From the NCBI GenBank assembly GCA_026391455.1, contig JAPLEH010000074.1:1-64000 (forward strand): 64,000 nucleotides of DNA, read 5' to 3'. Position numbers and translations under genes: made by a program. The notes beneath the pieces are model-generated. The model was not told where the DNA came from and made no database searches. It was given only the letters and a program-made list of their open reading frames with translations. Each line of letters starts with the position of its first letter. The stretch's first letter is position 1. The DNA is from Bacteroidota bacterium (GTDB lineage: Bacteria; Bacteroidota; Bacteroidia; Chitinophagales; Chitinophagaceae). Shown one piece after another: positions 36,871 through 44,684 of this stretch.

Positions 36871-37434
36871 ATGACAGAATTGATTTTGAACGCTGTTAAT
36901 TCGCTTAAATACTCCAACGAAGACAGCATAGCCGAAATCTTTAAATTGACAAGGATAGGACAGTATGCGTTTTGGAATATATCCCGTGGGTGCAGCCCTC
37001 CCTATGTTGAAGCATTGGGAGCGGTAAATGCTTTAAAAGAAATTGAGGCAAAAGAACGAACCGGGAGCAGCCAAGATAAATTTTCTAATATAAAAACTGA
37101 AACGCTAAAAGTTTTTAATGAAATACAGCCTTTTTTGGATAGTTTAAACAGTGAGCCATCTATTAACTTAATGATGCACGGGAAGGGAGGGGTTAATCAG
37201 TGGGATAAAATATCGTTTGCCTTGTTAATGGTTGAGCAAAATAATTACGATTGGTTTAAAGATAGAGAATCACATTTGCCAAGTCAACCACATGACCGAC
37301 TATCTTCTTATTATGTTATTTATACTGATAGTGGGATGATAAATATTAAGTTTACGGACGAAAGTTTGCCTAAACACATAATGGATGAAGCATTAGCAGC
37401 ATTTAAGATTGCAGGGGAACAGAAGCCCCAATAG
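36871..37434 (+). CDS. Unknown protein of the mobile island
   Basis: A 187-residue soluble protein with a helical N-terminus (ELILNAVNSLKYSNEDSIAEIF) and a strand-rich C-terminus (YYVIYTDSGMINIKFTDESL). No signal peptide, membrane span or catalytic motif is visible. It lies 23 bp after the Lys-rich gene. I do not recognise it. Its low GC content matches the rest of the island. Confidence 0.65.
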   Translation: MTELILNAVNSLKYSNEDSIAEIFKLTRIGQYAFWNISRGCSPPYVEALGAVNALKEIEAKERTGSSQDKFSNIKTETLKVFNEIQPFLDSLNSEPSINLMMHGKGGVNQWDKISFALLMVEQNNYDWFKDRESHLPSQPHDRLSSYYVIYTDSGMINIKFTDESLPKHIMDEALAAFKIAGEQKPQ

Positions 37435-37466
37435 GAAGGCTTATAGCATAGTTTTTCAATACCATT

Positions 37467-37658
37467 ATGGCAATATCAACAGAAATACGCATTGAGAAAT
37501 CGCCATCCTTTACTGTCACCATATCACCGTCCACAAACAAAAAAGAGTCACCATTGCTGGCAACTCCTTCTTTTACAACTTCTTCTGAACTTATTTTTGT
37601 ACCTGAATTAGATGTAGTAGCCCCGCAAGGAACAGCTCTTTTTAATTTCCTCCAATAA
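37467..37658 (+). CDS. Small unknown protein
   Basis: A 63-residue frame (MAISTEIRIEKSPSFTVTIS, ending ALFNFLQ), rich in Ser/Thr/Pro with alternating strand pattern. It follows the 187-residue gene by 32 bp and ends 15 bp before a strong terminator, which supports it being the last gene of the transcript. No family recognised. Confidence 0.5.
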   Translation: MAISTEIRIEKSPSFTVTISPSTNKKESPLLATPSFTTSSELIFVPELDVVAPQGTALFNFLQ

Positions 37659-37673
37659 AAACCTCAAACAAAA

Positions 37674-37705
37674 AAAAGTTGTCTCCGCATAGAGACAACT
37701 TTTCA
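37674..37705. terminator. Bidirectional intrinsic terminator
   Basis: A perfect 11-bp stem, AAAGTTGTCTC / GAGACAACTTT, with loop CGCATA, has A- and T-runs on both sides. It ends the forward island genes and may also serve mdh from the other side. Confidence 0.9.
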
Positions 37706-37737
37706 CTTTTATCTATTAGTTATTCGTTTTAAGATGC

Positions 37738-37793
37738 AAACTAAACTTACAACCTGCCTGCCGGCAGGCAAGCTTAAAACTTAAAACTTACTA
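37738..37793. repeat. Heptamer repeats around a CCTGCC palindrome
   Basis: AAACTT/ACAACCT units precede, and AAAACTT units follow, the 16-bp palindrome TGCCTGCC / GGCAGGCA at 37755-37770. The same palindrome occurs at 19609-19628. Confidence 0.8.
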
Positions 37794-37794
37794 C

Positions 37795-38724
37795 TTATAA
37801 CGTCTTCAGCACATCATTCATACTCCTCACCGCCGCCGCACACTTATCAAATGCCGCTTGTTCGCTTTCGTTGAGTTTGAAGTCGATGATCTTTTCCCAG
37901 CCGTTTTTACCAATGATCACAGGTACGCCGAGACAGATATCTTTTTGTCCGTATTCACCATCGAGGGATACACAACAAGTAAATAATTTTTTCTCATCGC
38001 GCAGAATGGCTTCTACGAGGGCTGCACCGGCTGCACCGGGTGCATACCAGGCAGAGGTACCGATGAGGGCAGTTAACGTAGCACCACCTACCATGGTATC
38101 TTTTACAATTTTTTCCTGTTGTTCGGCCGATAAGAAATCAGAAACGGGCGCACTGTTCCAGGTGGCGTGACGAATGAGGGGGATCATGGTGGTATCGCCA
38201 TGGCCGCCTACTACTACGGCATTGAGGTCGGAGGGGCTGCAGCCGAGGTGCTGGCTCAGTTGGTATTTGAAGCGGCTGCTATCGAGTGTACCGCCCATAC
38301 CGATGATGCGGTGTTTGGGCAGGCCGGTGGATTGCAGGGCCAGGTAGGTCATGGTATCCATCGGGTTGCTGATCACGATGATGATCGCGTTGGGCGAATG
38401 TTTCAGAATGTTTTCGCATACGCCTTTTACGATGCCGGCGTTTACGCCGATCAGTTCTTCGCGGGTCATACCGGGTTTGCGGGGCAGGCCGGAGGTGATG
38501 ACTACTACGTCGCTCCCTGCCGTTTTGGAATAATCGTTGGTGCTGCCGCTGATCTTGGTATCAAACCCAAGGAGGGTGGCGGTTTGCATCATATCCTGGG
38601 CTTTGCCTTCGGCAATGCCTTCTTTGATGTCGAGCAATACGAGTTCCTGGCAAAGTTCTTTGCGGGCGATGTTGTCAGCACAGGTGGCACCTACGGCCCC
38701 GGCACCTACTACGGTAACTTTCAT
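37795..38724 (-). CDS. mdh: Malate dehydrogenase (LDH-like type)
   Basis: A 309-residue NAD-dependent enzyme of the TCA cycle, interconverting malate and oxaloacetate in the cytoplasm. The Rossmann GAGAVG is at 7-12 with Asp32 selecting NAD. Substrate-binding Arg82 and Arg88 lie in LPRKPGMTREE, and Arg82 marks malate rather than lactate use. The other active-site residues are Asn120, Arg151 and catalytic His175 in GGHGDTTM. Length is normal. The minus-strand TAACTTTG at 38764-38771 fits the Bacteroidota -7 box, about 40 bp upstream of the start codon. Confidence 0.97.
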   Translation of the reverse strand: MKVTVVGAGAVGATCADNIARKELCQELVLLDIKEGIAEGKAQDMMQTATLLGFDTKISGSTNDYSKTAGSDVVVITSGLPRKPGMTREELIGVNAGIVKGVCENILKHSPNAIIIVISNPMDTMTYLALQSTGLPKHRIIGMGGTLDSSRFKYQLSQHLGCSPSDLNAVVVGGHGDTTMIPLIRHATWNSAPVSDFLSAEQQEKIVKDTMVGGATLTALIGTSAWYAPGAAGAALVEAILRDEKKLFTCCVSLDGEYGQKDICLGVPVIIGKNGWEKIIDFKLNESEQAAFDKCAAAVRSMNDVLKTL

Positions 38725-38763
38725 GTATTAAAAGATTATAATGTAAGGAATAATTTTTCGCTG

Positions 38764-38771
38764 CAAAGTTA
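38764..38771 (-). promoter_or_regulatory. Probable -7 promoter box of mdh
   Basis: TAACTTTG on the minus strand matches the TAnnTTTG consensus of Bacteroidota sigma-A promoters. The -33 element is not clear. Confidence 0.55.
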
Positions 38772-38930
38772 AGAGGTTAGCCACGAATTGCGCGAATGAC
38801 ACAAATAAATACATGTCGCCTTCGGCGTTAGTTGGCCACCGATGCATACGGATAAACACAGAAAAATACACCTGCCTAACGGCAGGAATGTGGCCACAAA
38901 TGGCACCAATGACACAAATGAATACAGATG

Positions 38931-39184
38931 CTGTGCCAGACTTGTAGTCTGGTACGACTATTCTATTGCCTGTGGCAATCGTTTCAGTCATTATTGCCGC
39001 AGGCAATAATAAATCCGTCCAGATCTGTCTTTGTCCTGAAATCCGTGTGCCTGTATTTCGGCTGTGCCAGACTTGTAGTCTGGCACTACTATTCTATTTC
39101 CTGTGGCAATGGGTTCTGTCATTCTTGCCGCAGGCAATAATAAATCCGTACTGATCTGTTTATACCCTGAAATCCGTGTGCCAA
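38931..39184. repeat. Two ~125-bp direct repeats with internal palindromes
   Basis: CTGTGCCAGACTTGTAGTCT begins at 38931 and again at 39062, 131 bp apart, and similarity continues to CCTGAAATCCGTGTGCC. Each unit contains TGCCAGACT-TGT-AGTCTGG(C/T)A, a near-perfect hairpin, and a TTGCCTGTGGCAA / TTGCCGCAGGCAA pair. No gene is seen between the mdh promoter and the minisatellite. Confidence 0.85.
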
Positions 39185-39211
39185 TAATTCTGGTTGGGGG
39201 AGAGGTCTAAT

Positions 39212-39546
39212 CCCGCAGCAAAAATGACTTCTCCCGCGTGAAGGTCGTGTATTCCCGCGCTGTATTTCACTTTTCCCGCGTGATGCTCGCACACGTCCGC
39301 GTGAAGCTCGCACACGTCCGCACGATGCTCGCGCACGTCCGCATGATGGTCGCACTTGTCCGCGTAATATTTGTCATTCCCGCATGAAGCTCGCGCCTTC
39401 CCGCATGAGGTTCGCGAACGTCCGCAAGAGGCTCGCACACGTCCGCAAGAGGCTCGCTCATGTCCGCATGAGGCTCCTGCACGTCCGCATGAGGCACGCG
39501 CCTTCCCGCATGATACTCGCGCTTGTCCGCGCCGCTCTGTGAACAG
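39212..39546. repeat. 21-bp minisatellite, 16 units
   Basis: Units beginning YCCGC start at 39212, 39233, 39254, 39275, 39296, 39317, 39338, 39359, 39379, 39400, 39421, 39442, 39463, 39484, 39505 and 39526. Every step is 21 bp except one of 20 bp. The consensus is YCCGCATGAGGCTCGCACAC plus G. Several frames are open on both strands only because 21 is a multiple of 3. Confidence 0.93.
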
Positions 39547-39632
39547 TACGGGTGTACTGTCTTTTAGGGCCTCCCTATCAAAACGACAGCAAAAAGCCCC
39601 AAAAAACATGGCTGGTAACCGTTTTACGCACA

Positions 39633-39875
39633 TTACCCGGCGTGCCGCAGGCGCTGGTCGGGCTGGGTGCCGTAGAGTTGCAGTACCAGGGTGGCATAGA
39701 ATTGAAACCGCTTTTCCAGTTCGAAGAATACGTATTTCATATCACCATCCAGTTCGGTGGAGTGGATGAGGTTGAAAGCCGCTTCGCCGGTAGACACCAG
39801 GTTGTCGAGCAAAAAGAGATCATCGTTGCCATTGAGCAGGGCTTTGTATACCTGCTCCGGAGTAGGAGTAGCCAT
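39633..39875 (-). CDS. Small protein of unknown function
   Basis: An 80-residue, acidic, helix-rich frame (MATPTPEQVYKALLNGNDDL, then STELDGDMKYVFFELEKRFQ). It looks like a genuine small cytoplasmic protein rather than a shadow, because the forward frames over it are low-complexity. It sits between the minisatellite and a structured, untranslated-looking region that would form its leader. Family unknown. Confidence 0.5.
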   Translation of the reverse strand: MATPTPEQVYKALLNGNDDLFLLDNLVSTGEAAFNLIHSTELDGDMKYVFFELEKRFQFYATLVLQLYGTQPDQRLRHAG

Positions 39876-39908
39876 AGTGTAAGGTATTTAGTGTGGGCAG
39901 AAAAAAAT

Positions 39909-40077
39909 ACGGTCCTGCCTGTCCCGTTGCGTTTCACCATCAGAGGCAGCAAGCCCATTATAGGCTTGCACGGGGGTGCAAGACCGTACTATCGGTAAAA
40001 GTTGCAGGCATAAAAAAGCCTGCAACTTGTGAGAAGCAGGTAAGACCTGTCTCTGATGGATTAAAACGCGGGGTAAA
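39909..40077. ncRNA. Candidate structured RNA
   Basis: An outer stem can form between about 39922-39945 (CCCGTTGCGTTT, CCATCAGAG) and 40047-40073 (CTCTGATGG, AAAACGCGGG). Enclosed are hairpins AAGCC-cattat-AGGCTT-type (39951-39966), CTTGCAC-ggg-GTGCAAG (39965-39982), a perfect 10-bp stem AGTTGCAGGC/GCCTGCAACT (40000-40027) and CAGGT-aag-ACCTG (40037-40049). TACGGTC (39909) can alternatively pair with GACCGTA (39982). If transcribed leftwards it is the leader of the 80-residue gene. No known RNA family was recognised. Confidence 0.45.
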
Positions 40078-40482
40078 AATAATACATCAGTTCATAAAAA
40101 CGCACAAACTACGTAGGCTAATGTACGAACAGGCGGATTGCAGGTACGAAATACCCTGTTTTTGGTATTGTGGGAGTGGGGGGAGGGGTGTTAACCGGTA
40201 ATTTATGTTTAAAACCAGGTACTCATTGCTACTCAAAAGCAATTTGTTAGTTGAATTTTATTAATAATAGTAAAAATGTATAGACTAACAGGTATTGATT
40301 CTCAATCGTGTTTTTTACTAGGTGGGCTTAATAACATAGATTTATATGCGAGGCGAAACCTTATGGCGTCACTTCAAGCATAAATCAACAGTACCAGAAG
40401 CAAAGGGGACAAGTTCTTAATTATTATTCCAAAAGCATCAAATTAGTATCTTTGAACAACGAAAAAACAGCACTAAATTAGA
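40078..40482. other. Gene-free stretch upstream of the methyltransferase
   Basis: About 400 bp, AT-rich in its right half. Apart from the promoter box at 40447 I see no gene, repeat or hairpin of note. Confidence 0.6.
40447..40454 (+). promoter_or_regulatory. Probable -7 box of the methyltransferase gene
   Basis: TATCTTTG fits TAnnTTTG and lies 28 bp before the start codon at 40483. The -33 element is weak. Confidence 0.5.
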
Positions 40483-41769
40483 ATGGCAAATCATCCCAAA
40501 GCAATAAGTCTATTCGCAGGAGCCGGAGGTTGTTCTCTAGGTTTTAAGCAAGCAGGGTATGACATTATTTATGCGACTGACTTTGACAAGGCGGCCATTG
40601 AAACCTATAAAACAAATTTCCCTGAAACAAAAGCAGAATGTAAAGATATCAATGATATTGATTTCGTCAGTCTATTAAAAGAACTGAAAATTAAACAGGG
40701 AGAAGTAGATGTTTTAATTGGTGGTCCGCCATGTCAGGGATTCAGTACGGCCGGACCCAGATTTTGGGATGACCCTAGAAATCACCTGCTCAAACAATAT
40801 GTAAGGGCATTAGAAATTATCCAGCCAAAATGGTTTCTAATGGAAAATGTTGAAGGCCTTTTAACTTCAAACAATGGTGAGTATGTTAGTGAAACAGTAA
40901 AGGCATTTATCAAGTTAGGCTATTCAGTCCGATTGGAAAAAGTCTATTCACACGAATATGGCGTTCCCCAAAGAAGAAAAAGAGTAATTATTATTGGCAA
41001 CCGAATAGGTGTTGACTTTTTATTTCCTGAACCAACAACACATTCACACGGGAGGATTTTCAGGAAGTCAGAAATAACTATCGAACATGCGCTAACAGGT
41101 CTTCCCAAAGCATCCGAAGAAAATGTGTCATTGAAATATGAAAGTAATTTTTCAGGCAAATGGGCCGATAGTCTGAAAAGTAAAAACAGTTTTGTAACTG
41201 ACCATTTTATTCAGAAACTTGACGATATTCAATTAGAACGAATAACCAAATTAAAGCAGGGGCAAACCATGAAAGATTTGCCTGAACATTTACAACATCC
41301 GTCATTTAAAAAGAGAGCAGCAAGGCGAGTTATGGATGGCACTCCTTCAGAAAAAAGAGGTGGAGCTCCTTCTGGTCTTAAAAGATTAAGATTAGACGAG
41401 CCCAGTTTGACAATCACCGGAGCGGCAGTGAGGGAGTTTATTCATCCAATGGAGAATCGCTGCCTTACAATTCGTGAATGTGCAAGAATTCAAACATTTC
41501 CTGATGATTTTATCTTTTGTGGAAGTAATGGAGATAAAATTCAACAAATCGGAAATGCAATACCGCCCCTTTTAGCCAAAACATTTGCAAATCATATTAA
41601 GGGCATGGGATTTAAGTACAATCATGCTGAAAGAGAAGGTTCATTGCTTGGTTACATTTTAACAAAATCAGAAGGACTAAGCCCCGCACTTCAAAAAACA
41701 GAAGGTATCCTCACAAAACTTAAAGCTGCTCATTTACATCAATTATCTATATTCGAAAATGCCTATTAA
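40483..41769 (+). CDS. DNA (cytosine-5-)-methyltransferase of a type II system
   Basis: A 428-residue C5 methyltransferase that protects host DNA from the enzyme encoded next. The family motifs are in order: I (LFAGAGGCSLGF, 10-21), IV with the nucleophile C84 in GPPCQGFS, VI (ENV at 121-123), VIII (PQRRKRVIIIGNR), and IX/X (LTIRECARIQTFPDDF, QIGNAIPPLLAKTFANHI). The target-recognition region lies between VIII and IX (about 200-310); its sequence cannot be read into a site. A further 50 residues follow motif X. It overlaps the restriction gene by 11 bp. Confidence 0.96.
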   Translation: MANHPKAISLFAGAGGCSLGFKQAGYDIIYATDFDKAAIETYKTNFPETKAECKDINDIDFVSLLKELKIKQGEVDVLIGGPPCQGFSTAGPRFWDDPRNHLLKQYVRALEIIQPKWFLMENVEGLLTSNNGEYVSETVKAFIKLGYSVRLEKVYSHEYGVPQRRKRVIIIGNRIGVDFLFPEPTTHSHGRIFRKSEITIEHALTGLPKASEENVSLKYESNFSGKWADSLKSKNSFVTDHFIQKLDDIQLERITKLKQGQTMKDLPEHLQHPSFKKRAARRVMDGTPSEKRGGAPSGLKRLRLDEPSLTITGAAVREFIHPMENRCLTIRECARIQTFPDDFIFCGSNGDKIQQIGNAIPPLLAKTFANHIKGMGFKYNHAEREGSLLGYILTKSEGLSPALQKTEGILTKLKAAHLHQLSIFENAY

Positions 41770-42796
41770 TTCTACAGTTAAAAATCTTTTCAGTAGATCA
41801 CGCTTATTAGAAACAGGCTACCCAACAGTTACACTTGACGAATCCGAATTGTATGCAATATTTCTCCTGATATGTAGTGATCTTAAATGGGATATTGCTA
41901 AAATCGGGCTTAAAAAGCCAACTAAGCGTTTACCTCATAATAATTATTATAAAATTTCACTTGGCTGGTTCTCATCTCATAAGAAAACACCAACTATTTA
42001 CGAATTACAAGAAACGCTTGGAAAAGGAATTGATATTGACAGTGACTTTGGCTTGTACTTTCTCAATCTTTGCTCTCTGCATAAAAGGAGATTAAAATTT
42101 CAGAAAATACTTCAATATCAACCAAAGCCAACTATGGATCAGGTAGGGCCGCGAGGACTTTTGGAATACGGAATTTGCGATAATGATATGCTGAATAGCT
42201 GGCTCATTTGGAGGAAATGGATTTTTGATATTGATAATCGTTCAGGACAAGAAACAGGTTATTTGTTTGAACCCATTTTGGCAAGTTGTTTGGTTGGCGA
42301 AGCTGTTGGCTCCACAAATTCACCAGTAAAAAGATTAGATGAGAATGGGAAGCCTAAAGCTACCGGCAGACAAATTGATTGTTATATTGGAGCTGAGAAT
42401 GTTGCATATGAATTTAAAATCCGTGTTACTATTGCTGCAAGCGGACAAGGTAGATTCGGAGAGGAGCTTTCATTTTCAAAGGAGTGCAGAGCGGCAGGTA
42501 TAACCCCAATTTTAATTGTTCTTGACCCTACCTCTTCCAGTCGTTTAACAGAACTTACAAATGTTTTTAAATCATATAAAGGGGAAGTTTATATTGGCGA
42601 AAAAGCATGGAAACATCTGGAAGAAAAAGCCGGGAAAATAATGTCACATTTTATTAACAACTATATCAAACCGCCGCTGAAAAGAATCAATGATTTTGAT
42701 ACTTCAAAACTAAGTTCTATAAAATTAACCTGGGATAAAGATAAGATCATTATTCAGGGAGACACTAAAAAGTATCGAATTGAAAGAGGCAAATAG
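41759..42796 (+). CDS. Type II restriction endonuclease, PD-(D/E)XK type
   Basis: A 345-residue protein overlapping the methyltransferase by 11 bp, the layout of a type II restriction-modification pair. A plausible catalytic site is D207 in TGRQIDCYI and E218-x-K220 in AYEFKIR, the D...ExK arrangement of PD-(D/E)XK nucleases. The protein should cut unmethylated DNA at the site its partner methylates. I cannot assign the recognition sequence. Translational coupling through the overlap would keep the nuclease level below that of the methylase. Both genes are AT-richer than core genes, suggesting transfer. Confidence 0.85.
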   Translation: MPINSTVKNLFSRSRLLETGYPTVTLDESELYAIFLLICSDLKWDIAKIGLKKPTKRLPHNNYYKISLGWFSSHKKTPTIYELQETLGKGIDIDSDFGLYFLNLCSLHKRRLKFQKILQYQPKPTMDQVGPRGLLEYGICDNDMLNSWLIWRKWIFDIDNRSGQETGYLFEPILASCLVGEAVGSTNSPVKRLDENGKPKATGRQIDCYIGAENVAYEFKIRVTIAASGQGRFGEELSFSKECRAAGITPILIVLDPTSSSRLTELTNVFKSYKGEVYIGEKAWKHLEEKAGKIMSHFINNYIKPPLKRINDFDTSKLSSIKLTWDKDKIIIQGDTKKYRIERGK

Positions 42797-43027
42797 ATTC
42801 CCCAAAGTAGTTACATCGAATCATTTTTTTTCTCCCATTATTTCCCTCCCCGCTCACCATGTCTGGCAGCGTGTTGTATGCAGTGCAGCAGCCGAAAGTT
42901 GGCATGTTCCGGGGCGATATACCATTACTTTTCATAATTTCATCAATAAATTTTCAAACAGCCCCTTTATGAGTTGAGGCAAATTTATTACCAAAAACAT
43001 TTAAGCAGATTATTGCCATTTTATAGC

Positions 43028-43942
43028 TTGAAAAATAATACCCACATACTCTTCCCCCAAAGCCCCATTCACCCCAACAAAGTTGACGAAGATTTCGAAG
43101 AGCAGTACCTGGCTGCAAAGGAGAATGGCTTTGAAACATTGTTATTCAGTTTTGAAGACCTTTCTAATCCTGAAAGGGTATCACAGGCCACTAACAGTAT
43201 AAAACGAAATGACGAACCAGTATGGGTCATTTACCGGGGGTGGATGCTAACGCCTACACAGTATGCACTTCTTTATGCTGACTTACTGGAAAAGAACCTC
43301 CGGCTTATCAACAATGCAGGACAATATCAAAATTGCCATTACCTGCCAGACAGTCTGCGATTCATTGAAAGCCACACACCCAAAACCGTGTTTGAACCAT
43401 TGGATAAGTCCGATAGCATTGATACACTCATTGACAAAGCAAAAGTATTCGGGAATAAGCCGGTCATAATCAAGGATTATGTAAAATCTGAAAAACATGA
43501 TTGGGAGACCGCCTGTTTTGTACCTGACGCATCAGACACTAACTTTCTGAAACAGTCGATTCAAAACCTGGTAGCGCTTCGGGGGAACTATTTAAATGAA
43601 GGTATTGTAATACGAGATTTTGTACCCCTGAATGCACTCACCACCCACTCCAAAAGCGGCATGCCACTTACGGAGGAGTATCGCCTGTTTTTTTGCAATC
43701 AGCAACTGGTGGGTATCTACGACTATTGGGAAGAAGGGGAATATACACTCGCTAAGCCCGACACAACCGAATTTGAGGCCATTGCCCGCCAGGTTGAAAG
43801 CCATTTTTTCAGCATGGACATTGCCCGGCAAACCAATGACCAATGGATCATCATCGAACTTGGAGACGGGCAAGTAGCTGGACTTCCGGATAAAACAAGC
43901 AGGACAGAATTTTATGAACGATTGAAAGCGTGTTGTGATTAA
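43028..43942 (+). CDS. ATP-grasp protein, R2K clade
   Basis: An ATP-grasp ligase-like protein. The segment HILFPQSPIHPNKVDEDFEE is the N-terminal signature of the R2K (DUF4343) group; KPVIIKDYVKSEKHDW and VIRDFVPLNAL carry the nucleotide-binding lysines, and WIIIELGDGQVAGLP is the metal-binding end. R2K proteins are predicted peptide or amide ligases, often in conflict or phage-related loci; the substrate is unknown. No ATG is available at the 5' end. TTG 43028 (304 residues) or TTG 42974 (322) must be used. Confidence 0.82.
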   Translation: MKNNTHILFPQSPIHPNKVDEDFEEQYLAAKENGFETLLFSFEDLSNPERVSQATNSIKRNDEPVWVIYRGWMLTPTQYALLYADLLEKNLRLINNAGQYQNCHYLPDSLRFIESHTPKTVFEPLDKSDSIDTLIDKAKVFGNKPVIIKDYVKSEKHDWETACFVPDASDTNFLKQSIQNLVALRGNYLNEGIVIRDFVPLNALTTHSKSGMPLTEEYRLFFCNQQLVGIYDYWEEGEYTLAKPDTTEFEAIARQVESHFFSMDIARQTNDQWIIIELGDGQVAGLPDKTSRTEFYERLKACCD

Positions 43943-44034
43943 TAGGCAATTTAATTGTACAACCTGCGTAGCATTAAAAATACTTGTCTGTCTTACCTTC
44001 GCATTTGCAAGCATTTTAATACTAGTCTTTAATA

Positions 44035-44541
44035 TTGAAACTCCGTTTGATCGATATAATTATACTGCTCTTTCTGGCCATCTTATGTATTGCCCGGGGA
44101 ACCTGGGGGCTATTCAAAGACATCCGTATTGATTTAGCAGATGCATCTACTGTTACCGGGCAGGTTATTCAGGCTGATATAAAGCAAATGGAACAGGTAA
44201 CATTTGAGTATAATAAATATAAGACCGTTTTTGCACTTCAATTACACAACTCCAATCAGCAATTTGCGATAGACAGAGGTGCCGATTTTTGTAATTCGCT
44301 GAGTCAACAAATTAAAATCGGCGACACAGTTACTATTTTATATCGCTTAAGTACTGTCGAACATAATACGCACGTTTTTCAAATTGAGAAAAATGGGAAA
44401 GTCATAGCGGGTTTGACCGACTATAAAAGTGGCGAGCTCCGCATGATCATTCTCGGCTATGTTTTTGGATGTAGTATTATAACGGGTCTGGCTATTTGGC
44501 GTGTAAAAAGGAGAAGGAAAGCCAGGATGATACAGACTTAA
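44035..44541 (+). CDS. DUF3592-like membrane protein
   Basis: A 168-residue protein with a transmembrane helix at each end (IIILLFLAILCIARGTWGLF at about 8-27 and ILGYVFGCSIITGLAIW at about 138-156). A strand-rich extracytoplasmic domain lies between them (TVTGQVIQADIK, IGDTVTILYRL), the plan of DUF3592 proteins. It starts at TTG 44035, since no ATG fits. The positive C-terminal tail (RVKRRRKAR) should stay in the cytoplasm. Function unknown. Confidence 0.72.
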   Translation: MKLRLIDIIILLFLAILCIARGTWGLFKDIRIDLADASTVTGQVIQADIKQMEQVTFEYNKYKTVFALQLHNSNQQFAIDRGADFCNSLSQQIKIGDTVTILYRLSTVEHNTHVFQIEKNGKVIAGLTDYKSGELRMIILGYVFGCSIITGLAIWRVKRRRKARMIQT

Positions 44542-44684
44542 GACTGCGGATGGGGCAATCATTTATCTTGTCACTACCCGGCGTCCCATGTACACACGTG
44601 CCTCAAGGCAGAAAGAAAACCAACAGATCACTTCACCTCATTTTTATTTACAACTTTTAGTAACTTCCCCCGAAAATTTAGCCA

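Larger units (their letters stand above)
34218..37643. mobile_element. Putative IS1595-type mobile island with cargo genes
   Basis: A low-GC block holding an IS1595 transposase and four small unknown genes. AAAAAGAGCTGT at 34218-34229 is mirrored by ACAGCTCTTTTT at 37632-37643, which could mark the ends. The right copy lies inside a small ORF, so the limits are tentative. Confidence 0.4.

Noticed and set aside
37680-37689. TGTCTCCGCA shared with 34227-34236 as a target-site duplication
   Set aside because: The right copy is part of a perfect terminator stem, so the match may be a common terminator sequence rather than a duplication.
39160-39633. 157-residue minus-strand ORF over the minisatellite (R-A-S-C-G repeats)
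   Set aside because: It is open only because the unit length is a multiple of 3; the 20-bp step shifts the repeat frame within it, and forward frames are equally open.
39552-39998. 148-residue forward ORF near 39.6 kb
   Set aside because: It runs across the minus-strand 80-residue gene and into the structured region, with low-complexity sequence.
40078-40482. Search for tRNA genes or CRISPR arrays in gene-poor gaps
   Set aside because: No cloverleaf and no regular repeat-spacer pattern was found; the 21-bp and 80-96-bp arrays lack unique spacers.
42797-43027. attC-like site between the restriction gene and the ATP-grasp gene
   Set aside because: No pair of inverse core sites (RYYYAAC/GTTRRRY) with a foldable stem could be defined.
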